A program made the position numbers and the translations under genes. This document shows positions 44,809 through 53,727 of a DNA stretch of 64,000 nucleotides, piece after piece; positions within the stretch are counted from its first letter, which is position 1, and the number at the start of each line of letters is the position of its first letter. The stretch is from CBDFNC01 sp965249895 (GTDB taxonomy: Bacteria > Pseudomonadota > Gammaproteobacteria > Enterobacterales > CBDFNC01), in NCBI GenBank assembly GCA_965249895.1, contig CBDFNC010000004.1, positions 372,001 to 436,000 on the forward strand, read 5' to 3'. The notes below the pieces were generated by a model, which ran no database searches, was not told the origin of the DNA, and saw nothing but the letters and a program-made list of their open reading frames with translations.

Positions 44809-45930
44809 CTACAAAGCCAGTAAACCACCACCGTAGATATTGTTAAGTTTTTCGAGACCAGCAATTTTTGCGATACGGTCACCGGGAGCGACTAACACTG
44901 CCAGCTGCTTGGTAAATAAAATACCCGCTGTCCGGGCATACACAGGAGTCCGTCCCTGACTCGGATCATCCGCTTCAAGGTCAACGATTTCTGCGATTAG
45001 CTCACCGGCGTCTATTTGATCACCCAGCTCCCGCTTCCAGGTTACAATACCCGCCGCAGGGCTACGCACGCTGTCTACCCCTTCCAGATTGCTTATTTGA
45101 ATTTTCACCTCGGGCGCAGGAGCTTGTACACAACTAATAACTTCACGACGATTTAGGAAACGTAAAATACCTAACGCATCTTGTTTGGCGTAGTCATCAT
45201 TCACATAACAACTGCCACGTAACTCTAATGTGACCGCATGACAGGACATAGGAACCCCCTGCGCTTCCACGGCAATCCAAGGAGTAACAGGTGCTGCATC
45301 AAAAGGAGCTCCGTCAGGTTCATCTTCAAGGAGAACGACTGGACAACCCATGTCCTGCGCCAACTCTTGGGTCTCCTGTGCATGGCGTTGGTTACAATAT
45401 ATATGCATTACCGCATCCGAGTCACAATGAATATCCAATACAATATCAGCGTCAAGTGATTCTCGCAGAAGTACTTTGCGTAACTCATCTAACGGTGTGT
45501 AGTTAGGAAGAAATTCCACTGCATTAATCAGCGCCTTACGAATAGTGGTAACTTCCTCTCCCGCCACAGATTGGTTTAACGCGGTTCGAGCTACATCACT
45601 TAAGTCCGGCCAGTTACGGTTAAAGTTACCCTCAGCGCTAAATGAATGACGCCCCAAGACTACGCCGTTTACCCGCTGATCCATACCGATGGGATTGGCA
45701 AAAGGAACAATGATAATTTCGCCGATGATGCCGCCGCTCCTGTCTATCTCCATCAACTCGCCAATCAGGTGCTGCAACGCTAGCAGACCAGGCCATTCAT
45801 CAGCGTGTAACGCGGCCTGCATATATACTTTTGGACCGTTTGTGCCACTGCCAAAACGATGAACCTTCAACAAGCGGTGAACACCAGGCGTGGGCGACTT
45901 AAGTTTTATCTCTTCTACACGATGGGACAT
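44809..45930 (-). CDS. AstE/aspartoacylase-like zinc hydrolase
   Basis: The 373-residue protein fits the succinylglutamate desuccinylase/aspartoacylase group of M14-type metallopeptidases: zinc ligands in ALHADEWPG (His and Glu) and LDIHCDS (His), plus FANPIGMDQRVNG and FNRNWPDLS. The C-terminal 110 residues (RSPAAGIVTWKREL through AGELIAEI) form a lipoyl-like beta domain often found in this family. No signal peptide. The reaction would be amide hydrolysis of an N-acylated amino acid or peptide. The precise substrate cannot be read from the sequence. Confidence 0.87.
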   Translation of the reverse strand: MSHRVEEIKLKSPTPGVHRLLKVHRFGSGTNGPKVYMQAALHADEWPGLLALQHLIGELMEIDRSGGIIGEIIIVPFANPIGMDQRVNGVVLGRHSFSAEGNFNRNWPDLSDVARTALNQSVAGEEVTTIRKALINAVEFLPNYTPLDELRKVLLRESLDADIVLDIHCDSDAVMHIYCNQRHAQETQELAQDMGCPVVLLEDEPDGAPFDAAPVTPWIAVEAQGVPMSCHAVTLELRGSCYVNDDYAKQDALGILRFLNRREVISCVQAPAPEVKIQISNLEGVDSVRSPAAGIVTWKRELGDQIDAGELIAEIVDLEADDPSQGRTPVYARTAGILFTKQLAVLVAPGDRIAKIAGLEKLNNIYGGGLLAL

Positions 45931-46309
45931 GGACTTACCTTAATCGATTAATAACTGTGCTCTTGAGCTTCATCAATGACGGCATCAACAGACTGTGTTA
46001 CCCATAGAATAAATTAGAACTGGGTAGAGATAAACTCCTTATCTTGCCATGGAACACAATATCCTTGGTTGCATCCGGAATATACATTGCTAGAGCATTT
46101 TCAATGGCTTGACTTCGAAATCAGGCAAGCCATACAAGTATCCCACCGACAATAGATTACTTATCTAAACTCTGGGGACTTTTTGTCCGGATCCCAATAC
46201 CAATTCTTACCGCCAGGTACGATATCTACACCTCCCACTGAGCGTTTGTCCAGGGATAAATCAAGCCAATTTAATCGCCCTTTAAGCAGGTCTAGTCCGG
46301 TGGAAGATA
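45931..46309. other. Intergenic region left of the IS200-type element
   Basis: No intact gene or known RNA is seen in about 380 bases. It ends at the hairpin-rich right end of the IS200-type element. Confidence 0.35.
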
Positions 46310-46957
46310 AGTTAAAGATCCACCTTCTTAGAAGGTGGCTTTGCCTTTAACCCCCTAGAAGGGGGCGTAAGCTTGCCCTCTTAGAAGGCAAGCTGATTAT
46401 CCCCAATTTAGACGGCTAAAATTCTAATTGTTCTTGGCGCTTTTCAAGCTTTTCTTGGTACTTCACATATTTTCTTATCATTTCCGCATCCACACCGACA
46501 GTGTCTACAAAATAGCCTTTTGCCCAAAAATGGTTACCCCAATATGGCTTCTTGCGCAGATGGGGAAACTGCTTAAATATCCTAATTGCTGTTCGGCCTT
46601 TTACAGCTCCTAAAAGTTCGGATATTGACTTTTTCGATGGCACCTTTATTAATAAATGGACATGGTCTGGCTGCACATTTAACTCTACTATTTGGCAATC
46701 GAGCCTGCCACAATATATCTGGATACAATTATATACTTCTTGCGCTACCGGTCCGGTTAGTATCCTATAGCGGTACTTCGGTACCCAGACAATATGGTAT
46801 TGGCAATGCCACAAAACGTGCGATAATTTCTCAAATCTACTCATGCTACTGTTCCTTTCTCTGTTGTGGGGACAACCGAGATTGGTCATAGCATGAGTGG
46901 ATGCTCCAGGCATAGCCTGTCACTGATTACCACGCCCACAGGACGTGGATTCTAGTT
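46310..46957 (-). mobile_element. IS200/IS605-type insertion sequence
   Basis: The element has a single tnpA gene flanked by subterminal hairpins instead of inverted repeats. Three hairpins follow the gene at 46321-46339, 46352-46366 and 46372-46393, each with a TAGAAGG in or next to the loop. One hairpin (CCACG/CGTGG) lies before the gene at 46930-46948. The outer limits are estimates. It sits directly at the 3' end of a DUF1835 gene. Such elements move as single strands without target duplication. Confidence 0.8.
46416..46844 (-). CDS. tnpA: IS200-type transposase TnpA
   Basis: The 142-residue Y1 HUH transposase starts at the ATG at 46844 (MSRFEKLSHVLWHCQYHIVW), since the family begins here and the longer frame to 46913 adds only IS end sequence. 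The HUH metal motif is in QPDHVHLLIKVP and the nucleophile Tyr in MIRKYVKYQ. The ORF is intact and of normal length, so the element may still be active. Confidence 0.92.
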   Translation of the reverse strand: MSRFEKLSHVLWHCQYHIVWVPKYRYRILTGPVAQEVYNCIQIYCGRLDCQIVELNVQPDHVHLLIKVPSKKSISELLGAVKGRTAIRIFKQFPHLRKKPYWGNHFWAKGYFVDTVGVDAEMIRKYVKYQEKLEKRQEQLEF

Positions 46958-46958
46958 T

Positions 46959-48278
46959 TCATTGAATGGTTTCCTTACCCTCATTACTGAGAGCAACGGT
47001 TAATGCAGGTGTTTTGGTTAACAATAAACAATCAAGTGCCGAATAAAACATAATATCCCCTAAAAACGGCTGTGGATCGGCTTCGGCTAGCAGGAAGTGG
47101 AAAAGCCGCTGGCGATCTATCGGACCATCCTGCTGAACAATATAAAGCATTAAATACTCAGTTAGTCCTAGGCCGTTGGTAGACCAGGGTAACTCTTTTA
47201 GCATCCTGTTCATCGCCTTTTGCATCAAGGGTAACTGTGTATTTTCCGCTTGGCTTAATCGGCATAACTCTGTTGGGTTGGGACTGGTAAAAGCTTGCCA
47301 AATACGACTGCCAAAGCTGAAGTCAGCGGCGGTGAGTTGTCGCCTCTGATCCCATAATAGTGACAAACTTTCAGGTTGATGTCCCAATTGTCCCAGACCA
47401 ATAAAACGATCGATACCAGGGAAATAATCAACCTGGATCAGCTCAACAGATACACGGCTTAGATCGGCATCGACAAGGTGGCTTAAAATATAAGCGAAGC
47501 AAAGTTGATCAAATGCATCATGTTCAAACCAAAGCACCAATCGTTGATATCTCCCGGGGAGATTTCTTAAGGACTGCTCTTCGTGTCGAAAGCTTGGTTT
47601 TTCACCGTGAATATCTTTAGTTAAATATCGGCCATAGTTCCTTTCGATAAACTTTTCTCTTACATCCAAAAAGTGCTCCATTGGCTCACTTGGAGGCACG
47701 GGCCCCTGAGGAAACGGATTACTTACCTCCAAAAAGTCCCCTTTAAACCCGCTCTTAGGCAACACCTTTTGCAAGTCTGAGCCGCAACGTATGTGCAAGG
47801 TGGTTAAATCCCCGTCCATGGTAATGTCGCCAGCACTTAACTCTTTGGCTATTTTATCTATAGACTCAATGTGTTTTTTAAGCTTGGACCAACTGAGCAG
47901 ACCAAACTCTCGAGCCAGAATAAGCTGAGCGTCCGACAGCTTATATTCGCCCGCATTTAAGGCGCCTGATTTGGGGTGATACGCCTGAAGCCTGGCTAAC
48001 GACTCGGGATCATTATTTCTGAGCCGCTTTAACAAATCCTTGGCATCTTTGCGTAATTTTTGCAGGTTCAACCGATTTAACTTCAGGCTTTGTTTGGAAG
48101 CGATATATCGAGCATCTTGTATCGTCGGTTGAAAATCAGGTCGTTCCCCATCAGGAAGTAATTTGGAAAACAGCTCGATTACTGTTTGATCACCACTGAA
48201 ATAAGCGTCTAAAAGGCTTAGGGCTTCTTTTTGATGACGCTGGTAACGTAAACGAGTAGAGGGGGTTGTAATTTGCAT
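46959..48278 (-). CDS. DUF1835-domain protein
   Basis: The 439-residue product has an N-terminal helical part of about 140 residues and a DUF1835 domain from LHIRCGSDLQKVLPKSGFKG, with FLEVSNPFPQGPVP and WFEHDAFDQLCFAYIL, and a DUF3658-like helical end. The start at 48278 is preferred over 48290 because the GGAG of the first codons gives good spacing to it. The protein is soluble and of unknown function. The stop codon lies a few bases from the IS200-type element, so the last residues may have been changed by the insertion. Confidence 0.85.
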   Translation of the reverse strand: MQITTPSTRLRYQRHQKEALSLLDAYFSGDQTVIELFSKLLPDGERPDFQPTIQDARYIASKQSLKLNRLNLQKLRKDAKDLLKRLRNNDPESLARLQAYHPKSGALNAGEYKLSDAQLILAREFGLLSWSKLKKHIESIDKIAKELSAGDITMDGDLTTLHIRCGSDLQKVLPKSGFKGDFLEVSNPFPQGPVPPSEPMEHFLDVREKFIERNYGRYLTKDIHGEKPSFRHEEQSLRNLPGRYQRLVLWFEHDAFDQLCFAYILSHLVDADLSRVSVELIQVDYFPGIDRFIGLGQLGHQPESLSLLWDQRRQLTAADFSFGSRIWQAFTSPNPTELCRLSQAENTQLPLMQKAMNRMLKELPWSTNGLGLTEYLMLYIVQQDGPIDRQRLFHFLLAEADPQPFLGDIMFYSALDCLLLTKTPALTVALSNEGKETIQ

Positions 48279-48530
48279 ACGGATCTCCATATAAACCGCA
48301 TCCGCACAACGGTTAAGAAATCGTATGAATAATGTATTTGTCGATTAATCCAAGTCGGGCTCAGCCCTTTCCGCGGATGGGTTGCGCACTAGGAACGCGA
48401 CGTAATGCTGCCTTGCCCATTAATTGTTGTCAAGCCCTACACTCAGAGCTGCAAGTATTTACCCCCTCATAGAGAGGTAAAGTGGAAACCAAGATGATGT
48501 ATTAAAACCCATGAGCAGTGCGTTGAATTG

Positions 48531-48553
48531 GCTGGAAGTGCAATACTTCCAGC
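48531..48553 (-). terminator. Hairpin after the small lipoprotein-like frame
   Basis: A perfect 9-base stem (GCTGGAAGT/ACTTCCAGC) with a 5-base loop lies 15 bases after the stop of the minus-strand frame at 48569-48838. No T run is present. Confidence 0.5.
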
Positions 48554-48568
48554 GGTTAGGTAATTTGT

Positions 48569-48838
48569 TTACTTCTTGTGTTCCAGTATGGCTTTTAATT
48601 TAGCCAGTCCTTTTTTTGAGCGAATCGCCAAATATTCCCTTAGTGCGATAACAATATCACTGTCTTCTGCTAACTCAACATAACGGCTGTGATATTGCAA
48701 ATTGAGTTGGGTGTAGTTCTTCTGGTTCGACAGTAATTGACTGTAGATTAAACGGTCAGAGCAGCTTCTAACGAGTAGAGTGGGTATTTTTGGTTCTATT
48801 GAACAGCCAGACAGGATGAATAACGAGAAAACTATCAC
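48569..48838 (-). CDS. Small lipoprotein-like protein, start uncertain
   Basis: The 89-residue frame starts at a GTG and has a hydrophobic segment with a lipobox-like LSGC near residue 12, then a charged helical part (EDSDIVIALREYLAIR). It lacks the positive residues usual at the start of a signal peptide. The GTG itself lies inside an AGGAGGTGA box, so its spacing is wrong for that box. A stop precedes it in frame. The gene may have lost its true N-terminus. A hairpin follows. Confidence 0.4.
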   Translation of the reverse strand: MIVFSLFILSGCSIEPKIPTLLVRSCSDRLIYSQLLSNQKNYTQLNLQYHSRYVELAEDSDIVIALREYLAIRSKKGLAKLKAILEHKK

Positions 48839-48899
48839 CTCCTCTTGTTTTTACGCCCAACTGGTTGCTCTCTCTAGGGTTCTCGTCGATTTAAAGGAA

Positions 48900-49228
48900 C
48901 TACACCCAATTGAGTTCACAATGATGCTCTTCATTAACGGCGAATGTAACAGTCATCTGGGGCAACAACCCCGCTAAATTCCCCTTCGTTAAGAACACGT
49001 TATTAGTATCACACCTGTCTACTTCAATGAGTAGTTCAGTGTTTCCAGTTGGTAGCGATAAGGTTTCCAGGTATTTTTCCCCACTACCCCATGATCTAAG
49101 GTATTCGCCGACCTAATGTCGACCACGCCAGGAAACCAATGTTTATAGTTTTCCATATTTGATACATATTTAAATACAACATCAGCCGGAGTAAAAATTG
49201 TGATAGCGGTGTTAGCAAGTTCGATCAT
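48900..49228 (-). pseudogene. SRPBCC-family gene broken by a one-base loss
   Basis: The first part reads MIELANTAITIFTPADVVFK, then VSNMENYKHWFPGVVDIRSA and DHGVVGK, a START/SRPBCC lipid- or polyketide-binding-like fold. At a run of five A near 49075-49082 the frame is lost: the 69-residue frame stops at 49019. Adding one A restores KYLETLSLPTGNTELLIEVD and VTFAVNEEHHCELNWV up to a stop at 48900. The restored protein is still shorter than the usual 140 residues. It is divergent from a LysR gene that is broken too. Confidence 0.72.
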
Positions 49229-49826
49229 ATTACATCCTAATACGAGTTTTCAGGGATTACCTTCGATAACCTTCAGGAGAGACTTTAAGCCAACCTATGG
49301 ATAACCTAAAGTGACGTTTGACTAATGCTTGCGTAACCAAATGGAATCTGTAATCTGTAATCTAAACTAGACCTCATCCATTATAAATGGATATACAAGA
49401 TGCCTAAGCTTGGCCACTATCGAATTTTTGCCGCAATTGTCGAAACTGGCAGTATTGCTAAGGCCGCATTGAAGTTAAACTACTCTGCCCCTGCGGTTAG
49501 CAAGCAGCTAACAAAGCTTGAAGATAACTTGCGGGTTAAGCTCTTTCACCGCTCTCACAAAAGCCTCGAAATCACTGAAGCAGGTAAGCGGTTCTATCCA
49601 AGATGCAAGACCATACTTTCATCTGTAGCTCAGGCAGAAGATGAGTTACTTGCAGAGCACGATGCCGTTTGCGGTACTATCGCTATAACGCTATCTAGAG
49701 CCTTAAGTGTTACGTCCCACTCTCTGCTCGGCCATCCATCCCAACCTATTTAGCATCAGATAACCTACTTTATCCCGAACTGAAGCAGGGGCATCTTTTC
49801 CCTGCATCAATTCGGGAGGTTTGTGT

Positions 49827-50066
49827 TTAAAAAGGAAGTTCGTCATCCCAGAGGATCCCGTTTTCGCTGCTGTTTTCTACTTGCTCTTGGCTACGCTCTT
49901 CTTCAAGGTGGCGGCGAATATGGCCGTAATAGTGCTCTTTAAAGTGCTGGGTGAAGGTTTGCAGGAGTTGATAAATGGCAAAGGCTGCTTCGTCAGATAG
50001 CTCCTGCGCAAAGATCTCTTCGTGCGTTGGCCAAGTCGCTTCATCTTCTTCATTCATCTTCGACAC
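49827..50066 (-). CDS. Small acidic protein of the transposon
   Basis: This 79-residue protein (MSKMNEEDEATWPTHEEIFA, then YQLLQTFTQHFKEHYYGHIR) is acidic and helical, with a Glu-rich middle and an acidic Trp-Asp-Asp end. Its start overlaps the 3' end of the ATPase gene by 13 bases, which supports coupling. It has no known domain. It may assist the ATPase or transposase; that is a guess from position. Confidence 0.7.
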   Translation of the reverse strand: MSKMNEEDEATWPTHEEIFAQELSDEAAFAIYQLLQTFTQHFKEHYYGHIRRHLEEERSQEQVENSSENGILWDDELPF

Positions 50067-50851
50067 TCCTCTATAGCTTGTTGTAATAGATCGTCTGGCA
50101 GGTGATTTTGCCCTTTGGTCATCGCTATGTGCATCACCTGATTTAACACCAGACCTGCACGTCTCATATTGCCCTGACTCGCCTGACGCAGCATTTCAAG
50201 ACCGCTGTCTGACATCAGTGTCTGCTGGCAACCGGCGTCCATAAAAGCGTGTTTTATCAGGCCGCTAAAGCGTTCTCTCTCCATGATTGGTTCGAATTTT
50301 TGCCGCACCTGAATTCGGCTGTTTAATGCGGCATAAGGTGCCCGGCTCAAGGTTTGCGCTAAAACCGGGTGTCCTACCAGCCATACGGTCATTAAATCCC
50401 GGGAGTCAAAGGCATAGTTTAGGAAGGCGGGCAGATCCTGGAAAAAGGCCTTGGGGAGATTCTGCGCTTCATCAATGATCCAGACGGGTAGTTGCTGACA
50501 TCCATCTACCAGCTCTATTACCCTGGCTTTGATATCTCGCCACAGTTGCGCCCGCCGATATGCGGGCTCCAGTCCTAAGGCCAGTGCCAGACTACGATAA
50601 AGATCCACTCGTCCAAAATCGGTTTCAGCCAGGTAGATCACCTGATAACAATGGGGATTTAGAGGTTGGCAGAGCTGGCGTAAAGCCGCCGTTTTTCCTG
50701 CGCCCGCCTCGCCAGTCAGCAAGCCCACGCCGGGACTCTCCAACAGCCAGCTAAATCGCTCTTCTAATTGGCTAATCTGGCCATCGTTCCACAGCGCTTT
50801 AACTTGCTTGCCTAGCGGTGCATGGGTTAAACCAAAGTGTTGTAAATACAT
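50054..50851 (-). CDS. TniB/ExeA-like AAA ATPase of the transposon
   Basis: The 265-residue ATPase starts at the ATG at 50851 (MYLQHFGLTHAPLGKQVKAL), preceded by AGGAG, and overlaps the transposase stop. Walker A is GEAGAGKTAALRQL, Walker B VWIIDEAQNLP, and a C-terminal helical lid with NMRRAGLVLNQVMHIA follows. Members of this group select target DNA and stimulate the transposase. Residues before the 50851 start in the longer frame belong to the transposase region. Confidence 0.9.
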   Translation of the reverse strand: MYLQHFGLTHAPLGKQVKALWNDGQISQLEERFSWLLESPGVGLLTGEAGAGKTAALRQLCQPLNPHCYQVIYLAETDFGRVDLYRSLALALGLEPAYRRAQLWRDIKARVIELVDGCQQLPVWIIDEAQNLPKAFFQDLPAFLNYAFDSRDLMTVWLVGHPVLAQTLSRAPYAALNSRIQVRQKFEPIMERERFSGLIKHAFMDAGCQQTLMSDSGLEMLRQASQGNMRRAGLVLNQVMHIAMTKGQNHLPDDLLQQAIEECRR

Positions 50852-50855
50852 AACT

Positions 50856-52205
50856 TTACTCCTGGTCATCCTGCTCAATGGGCAACTTAAGCTGCTCACC
50901 ATAGCGCTCACAGGCCAGCTCTATGACGTTAGGCTTATGTTGGCTATTTGCCTTCACTACCGATGCTGTTTGGTTTGTTGTTTCACCCTGGCGTCGGCGA
51001 TGACAATTGGCGACTTGATCCAGCGGCGTGGCTTGACCAAGGGGTTCTCCTTGGGCTGATTCTACCGCCACGACCCGTTGCTCATGAGGCTCAACAACCA
51101 AACTGATCTTGCGCCCCGCCAGTTCATAAGCTACTTCAAAACGTTTTCCCCAGAGAGAGACGGTGCCATCACGACGAACTTTGCGGGTATAGCGATGATA
51201 AAACAGCGTGTCCAGACTGGCGGCAAAGGGCCCCAGCGAGCGCATCGTCGTCAGATCTTGTTGCCAACGCGCCAGCGGGGTCAGCCCTTCAAGCCCTTGA
51301 TGTTCGCCCCTGTGGTAACATTGCTCAATCCAGGCCCAGAGGCAGGCGTTCAGGTTATCCAGTGAACATAAATGCGCCGACGTCAGTTCACTGATAAATT
51401 GCGCGCGCAATGTGCGGTGCCATCTTTCAAGCTTCCCTTTGCCCTCGGGTCGATATGGTCGGCAATAAATCAATTGGATCCCCAAACGGGCACAAATACC
51501 TTGCAAGCTCCCGGCGCGATAGGCCGCGCCGTTATCAATCACTAATTTGCGTGGTAAATTGCGTTTCAATAGCGCTTGCTTCAGTACGCTCTCTACGTCC
51601 AGGGCGGTTTCACCGGGGCAAAATGCACTGTGGCAGATCAGCCGGGAAGCATCATCCATAAAGGAGATCAGGTAAGCCTTGCGCAGCCGCCCCTTGATCG
51701 GAACCTGCGGACCATGCATCGCATCTGAATACCAGATATCGCCGGCTCGCTCTGCAACGAAACTACGATATTCCTGCGCTTCACTGGCACAACCCACGGG
51801 GCGGGACAGATTATGAACTTGCAGCAAGCGGTGAAGACTGGCGCGTTTAAGTTCCCCTTTAGCCGCCAGCCCCTGGGCCTCCATCAAGGCGCAGAGCACA
51901 TTTAAAGAGCGCTTTGGATTATCACGCTTAGCCTGCAAAATGGCGGCTTGTAACTCGGGGCGGATCTTCGACTGGCCGCAGTCGACACGACGCTTAGGTG
52001 CAAGTGCATCAGCACCGCCACGCAGATAAGCGTAATACCAGGATTCAATGGTTTTTACGCTCAAATAACAGCGGTGACTACCTGGAATCGCATAGGCTTG
52101 CTCTGCCAGTTGTCTGAGCTGCTGGCTGAGTTCTCCGTGTACCTGGCCACTCTGACTTATCAAGGGGCCGATCACGGATAATCGGAATAACGTCATCGGA
52201 TGCAT
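50856..52205 (-). CDS. DDE transposase of the transposon (rve fold)
   Basis: The 449-residue protein starts at the ATG at 52205, with AAGGAG nine bases before it. It has an N-terminal HTH region (LSVKTIESWYYAYLRGGADA), an integrase catalytic core with Asp in DIWYSDAMHGPQV, Asp in LVIDNGAAYRAGS and Glu in PEGKGKLERWHRT, and a C-terminal beta-barrel of Mu type (YTRKVRRDGTVSLWGKRFEV). The spacing of DDE residues is normal. It is encoded directly upstream of the ATPase on the same strand. Confidence 0.92.
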   Translation of the reverse strand: MHPMTLFRLSVIGPLISQSGQVHGELSQQLRQLAEQAYAIPGSHRCYLSVKTIESWYYAYLRGGADALAPKRRVDCGQSKIRPELQAAILQAKRDNPKRSLNVLCALMEAQGLAAKGELKRASLHRLLQVHNLSRPVGCASEAQEYRSFVAERAGDIWYSDAMHGPQVPIKGRLRKAYLISFMDDASRLICHSAFCPGETALDVESVLKQALLKRNLPRKLVIDNGAAYRAGSLQGICARLGIQLIYCRPYRPEGKGKLERWHRTLRAQFISELTSAHLCSLDNLNACLWAWIEQCYHRGEHQGLEGLTPLARWQQDLTTMRSLGPFAASLDTLFYHRYTRKVRRDGTVSLWGKRFEVAYELAGRKISLVVEPHEQRVVAVESAQGEPLGQATPLDQVANCHRRRQGETTNQTASVVKANSQHKPNVIELACERYGEQLKLPIEQDDQE

Positions 52206-52337
52206 CTGCGCTTTCTCCTTTGCTGGCATGCCACTTTGGAGTACAGACCACAACCGGATTTAGCGACACGAACAAACTGTGTGGGTGCCTCGCAGAGCAG
52301 TAAATACCCGTGTTTCGTGCTTGATATTTCGGTGTCA

Positions 52338-52865
52338 TCACGGGATAGGCAGGCCGCTTTGATGGAGGAATATCATGATGGACGAGAAAGGCATTTTATT
52401 GAGGCACAGCGGCCAAAAATCATCGAAATCAATGGCACGTCCAAGATCGGCAAAGCGGCTACGTAATGCGTTGGAGTGGAGGATAAATTGCTCGCGTAAA
52501 GAGGTGTGCCAACGGCGGATAGTGGCATGACAAGGAGAATCGGTATTGGCGCTATCGCCCGCGAACAACAGCATCAATACAGCCTGTTGGACAGACCACA
52601 AATACCAGCGGCGGGGAGGGATAGCTTCTGGTAAGCAAGAGCAAGTCTTCCCACAATGACGGCAGAAAAAGCGAGGAATAAGAATAGGCTCTTCCAGGCG
52701 CAGCTTAGCCGGAGCGCGATCCGCTTTACGCTCATAGCAGCCATGGAACCAAAGCCCGGCTCGACTGCAGTGGGGACAGATGTTAGGGCGATAATCGTCA
52801 GGCGCTGTTTTTAAGTGGTAAATATGTTGATAAAGGGTGCAGATACCTGCCAGAATAGAACTCAT
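52338..52865 (-). CDS. DUF6431-like zinc-ribbon protein of the transposon
   Basis: The 175-residue protein has two Cys pairs in zinc-ribbon form: NICPHCSRAGLWFHGCYERK and RFFCRHCGKTCSCLPE. A helical part with TIRRWHTSLREQF follows. The family is found in transposons together with DDE transposases and probably binds DNA at the ends. It is the first gene of the transposon, about 130 bases upstream of the transposase gene and 215 bases inside the right end. Confidence 0.75.
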   Translation of the reverse strand: MSSILAGICTLYQHIYHLKTAPDDYRPNICPHCSRAGLWFHGCYERKADRAPAKLRLEEPILIPRFFCRHCGKTCSCLPEAIPPRRWYLWSVQQAVLMLLFAGDSANTDSPCHATIRRWHTSLREQFILHSNALRSRFADLGRAIDFDDFWPLCLNKMPFSSIMIFLHQSGLPIP

Positions 52866-53727
52866 GGCCGCTCTCCTTGTCTAGCTAATTGTTTTTGTTG
52901 CAGAAAATATTTTAGTAGACGGAGTAGCGGCCTGTTTGCTTTTTGAGGATGAAAGAGCAAAAAATAAACAGCAGGGTACTGTGTTTATCCCGGATTGGGC
53001 GAGGGATAAGAGATAAGAATCGTCTAAATGATCTTGGGATTATTTGAGGTGAGAAACCTTAACTACGGAAAGACGTAACACTTAAGTCGCTCTACTATTT
53101 TTGATGCTCTTTCTGTTTTCGCGGCGAAATACCCTCTAATCGACTTTGATATTAGTTTTAGTGACCAGCTTGAAGATCTCCATAGCGAGAACATAGACTT
53201 CGCCTTTCGTTTAGGTCAATTACAAGACAATAGCCACATGAAGGCAATTCCGTTGGTAGATACACAACTGACTTCATGCGCAACCCCGAGCTACCTCAAA
53301 CAACATGGTGTACCTACCTCTTTTTCTGATTTGGGAAGTGCAAAGCTTATTTTGATGTCACCCCTTAACAGCTCTGAAGCATTAAGAAATTTTTTCAACA
53401 AGGAGAAGATCCATCTCGATAGTATGCGAGTGCATACATGTAACGATATCGAAGGGGTTTATCAATCTGTACGCACAAACATGGGTATCGGTATGTTGCT
53501 CGACATATCAATACAGGAAGAAATCCAAGATGGTACATTTATCTCCATTCTGGAGGACAGGAACCTTCCGCTAAAACGTTTGTATTTAATCTAGAAAAAA
53601 GTCAATGGCCAATTCAGAAGCCATTAGCCTTTAAAGACCATATAAAATCCTCCTTTATCCTGCCCGTTGGGACCAGTCTAACTTGAGTCACAGAACCTAG
53701 TGGAACAAGGATCTTGTTTACTACCAC

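Larger units (their letters stand above)
49708..53080 (-). mobile_element. 3373-bp transposon with DDE transposase and TniB/ExeA-like ATPase
   Basis: The ends match as TGTTACGTC and its inverse GACGTAACA. The 6-base sequence CTTAAG flanks both ends (49702-49707 and 53081-53086) as a target duplication. Four genes run leftward: a DUF6431 protein, a DDE transposase, an AAA ATPase and a 79-residue protein. The last three overlap or lie within five bases of each other. The combination of a large rve-fold transposase and a DNA-binding ATPase resembles TniA/TniB of Tn5053/Tn7-like systems in a compact form. All four genes look intact. Confidence 0.88.
49400..53686 (+). pseudogene. LysR-family regulator split by a transposon and frameshifted near its end
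   Basis: The 5' part (49400-49707) encodes the HTH domain: FAAIVETGSIAKAALKLNYS, APAVSKQLTKLEDNLRVKLF. The 3' part resumes after one copy of the target duplication (53087 on): with one CTTAAG removed the frame reads directly across as TIAITLSRALSRSTIFDALS and goes on through FAFRLGQLQDN and YLKQHGVPTSF. After KRLYLI the frame meets TAG at 53592-53594. One base up restores EKSQWPIQKPLAFKDHIKSS and a natural stop at 53684-53686. It is therefore broken twice. It faces the broken SRPBCC gene. Confidence 0.88.

Noticed and set aside
46321..46393. Three hairpins as a CRISPR-like repeat
   Set aside because: Spacing and stems differ, only the loop core is shared, and they adjoin an IS200-type tnpA.
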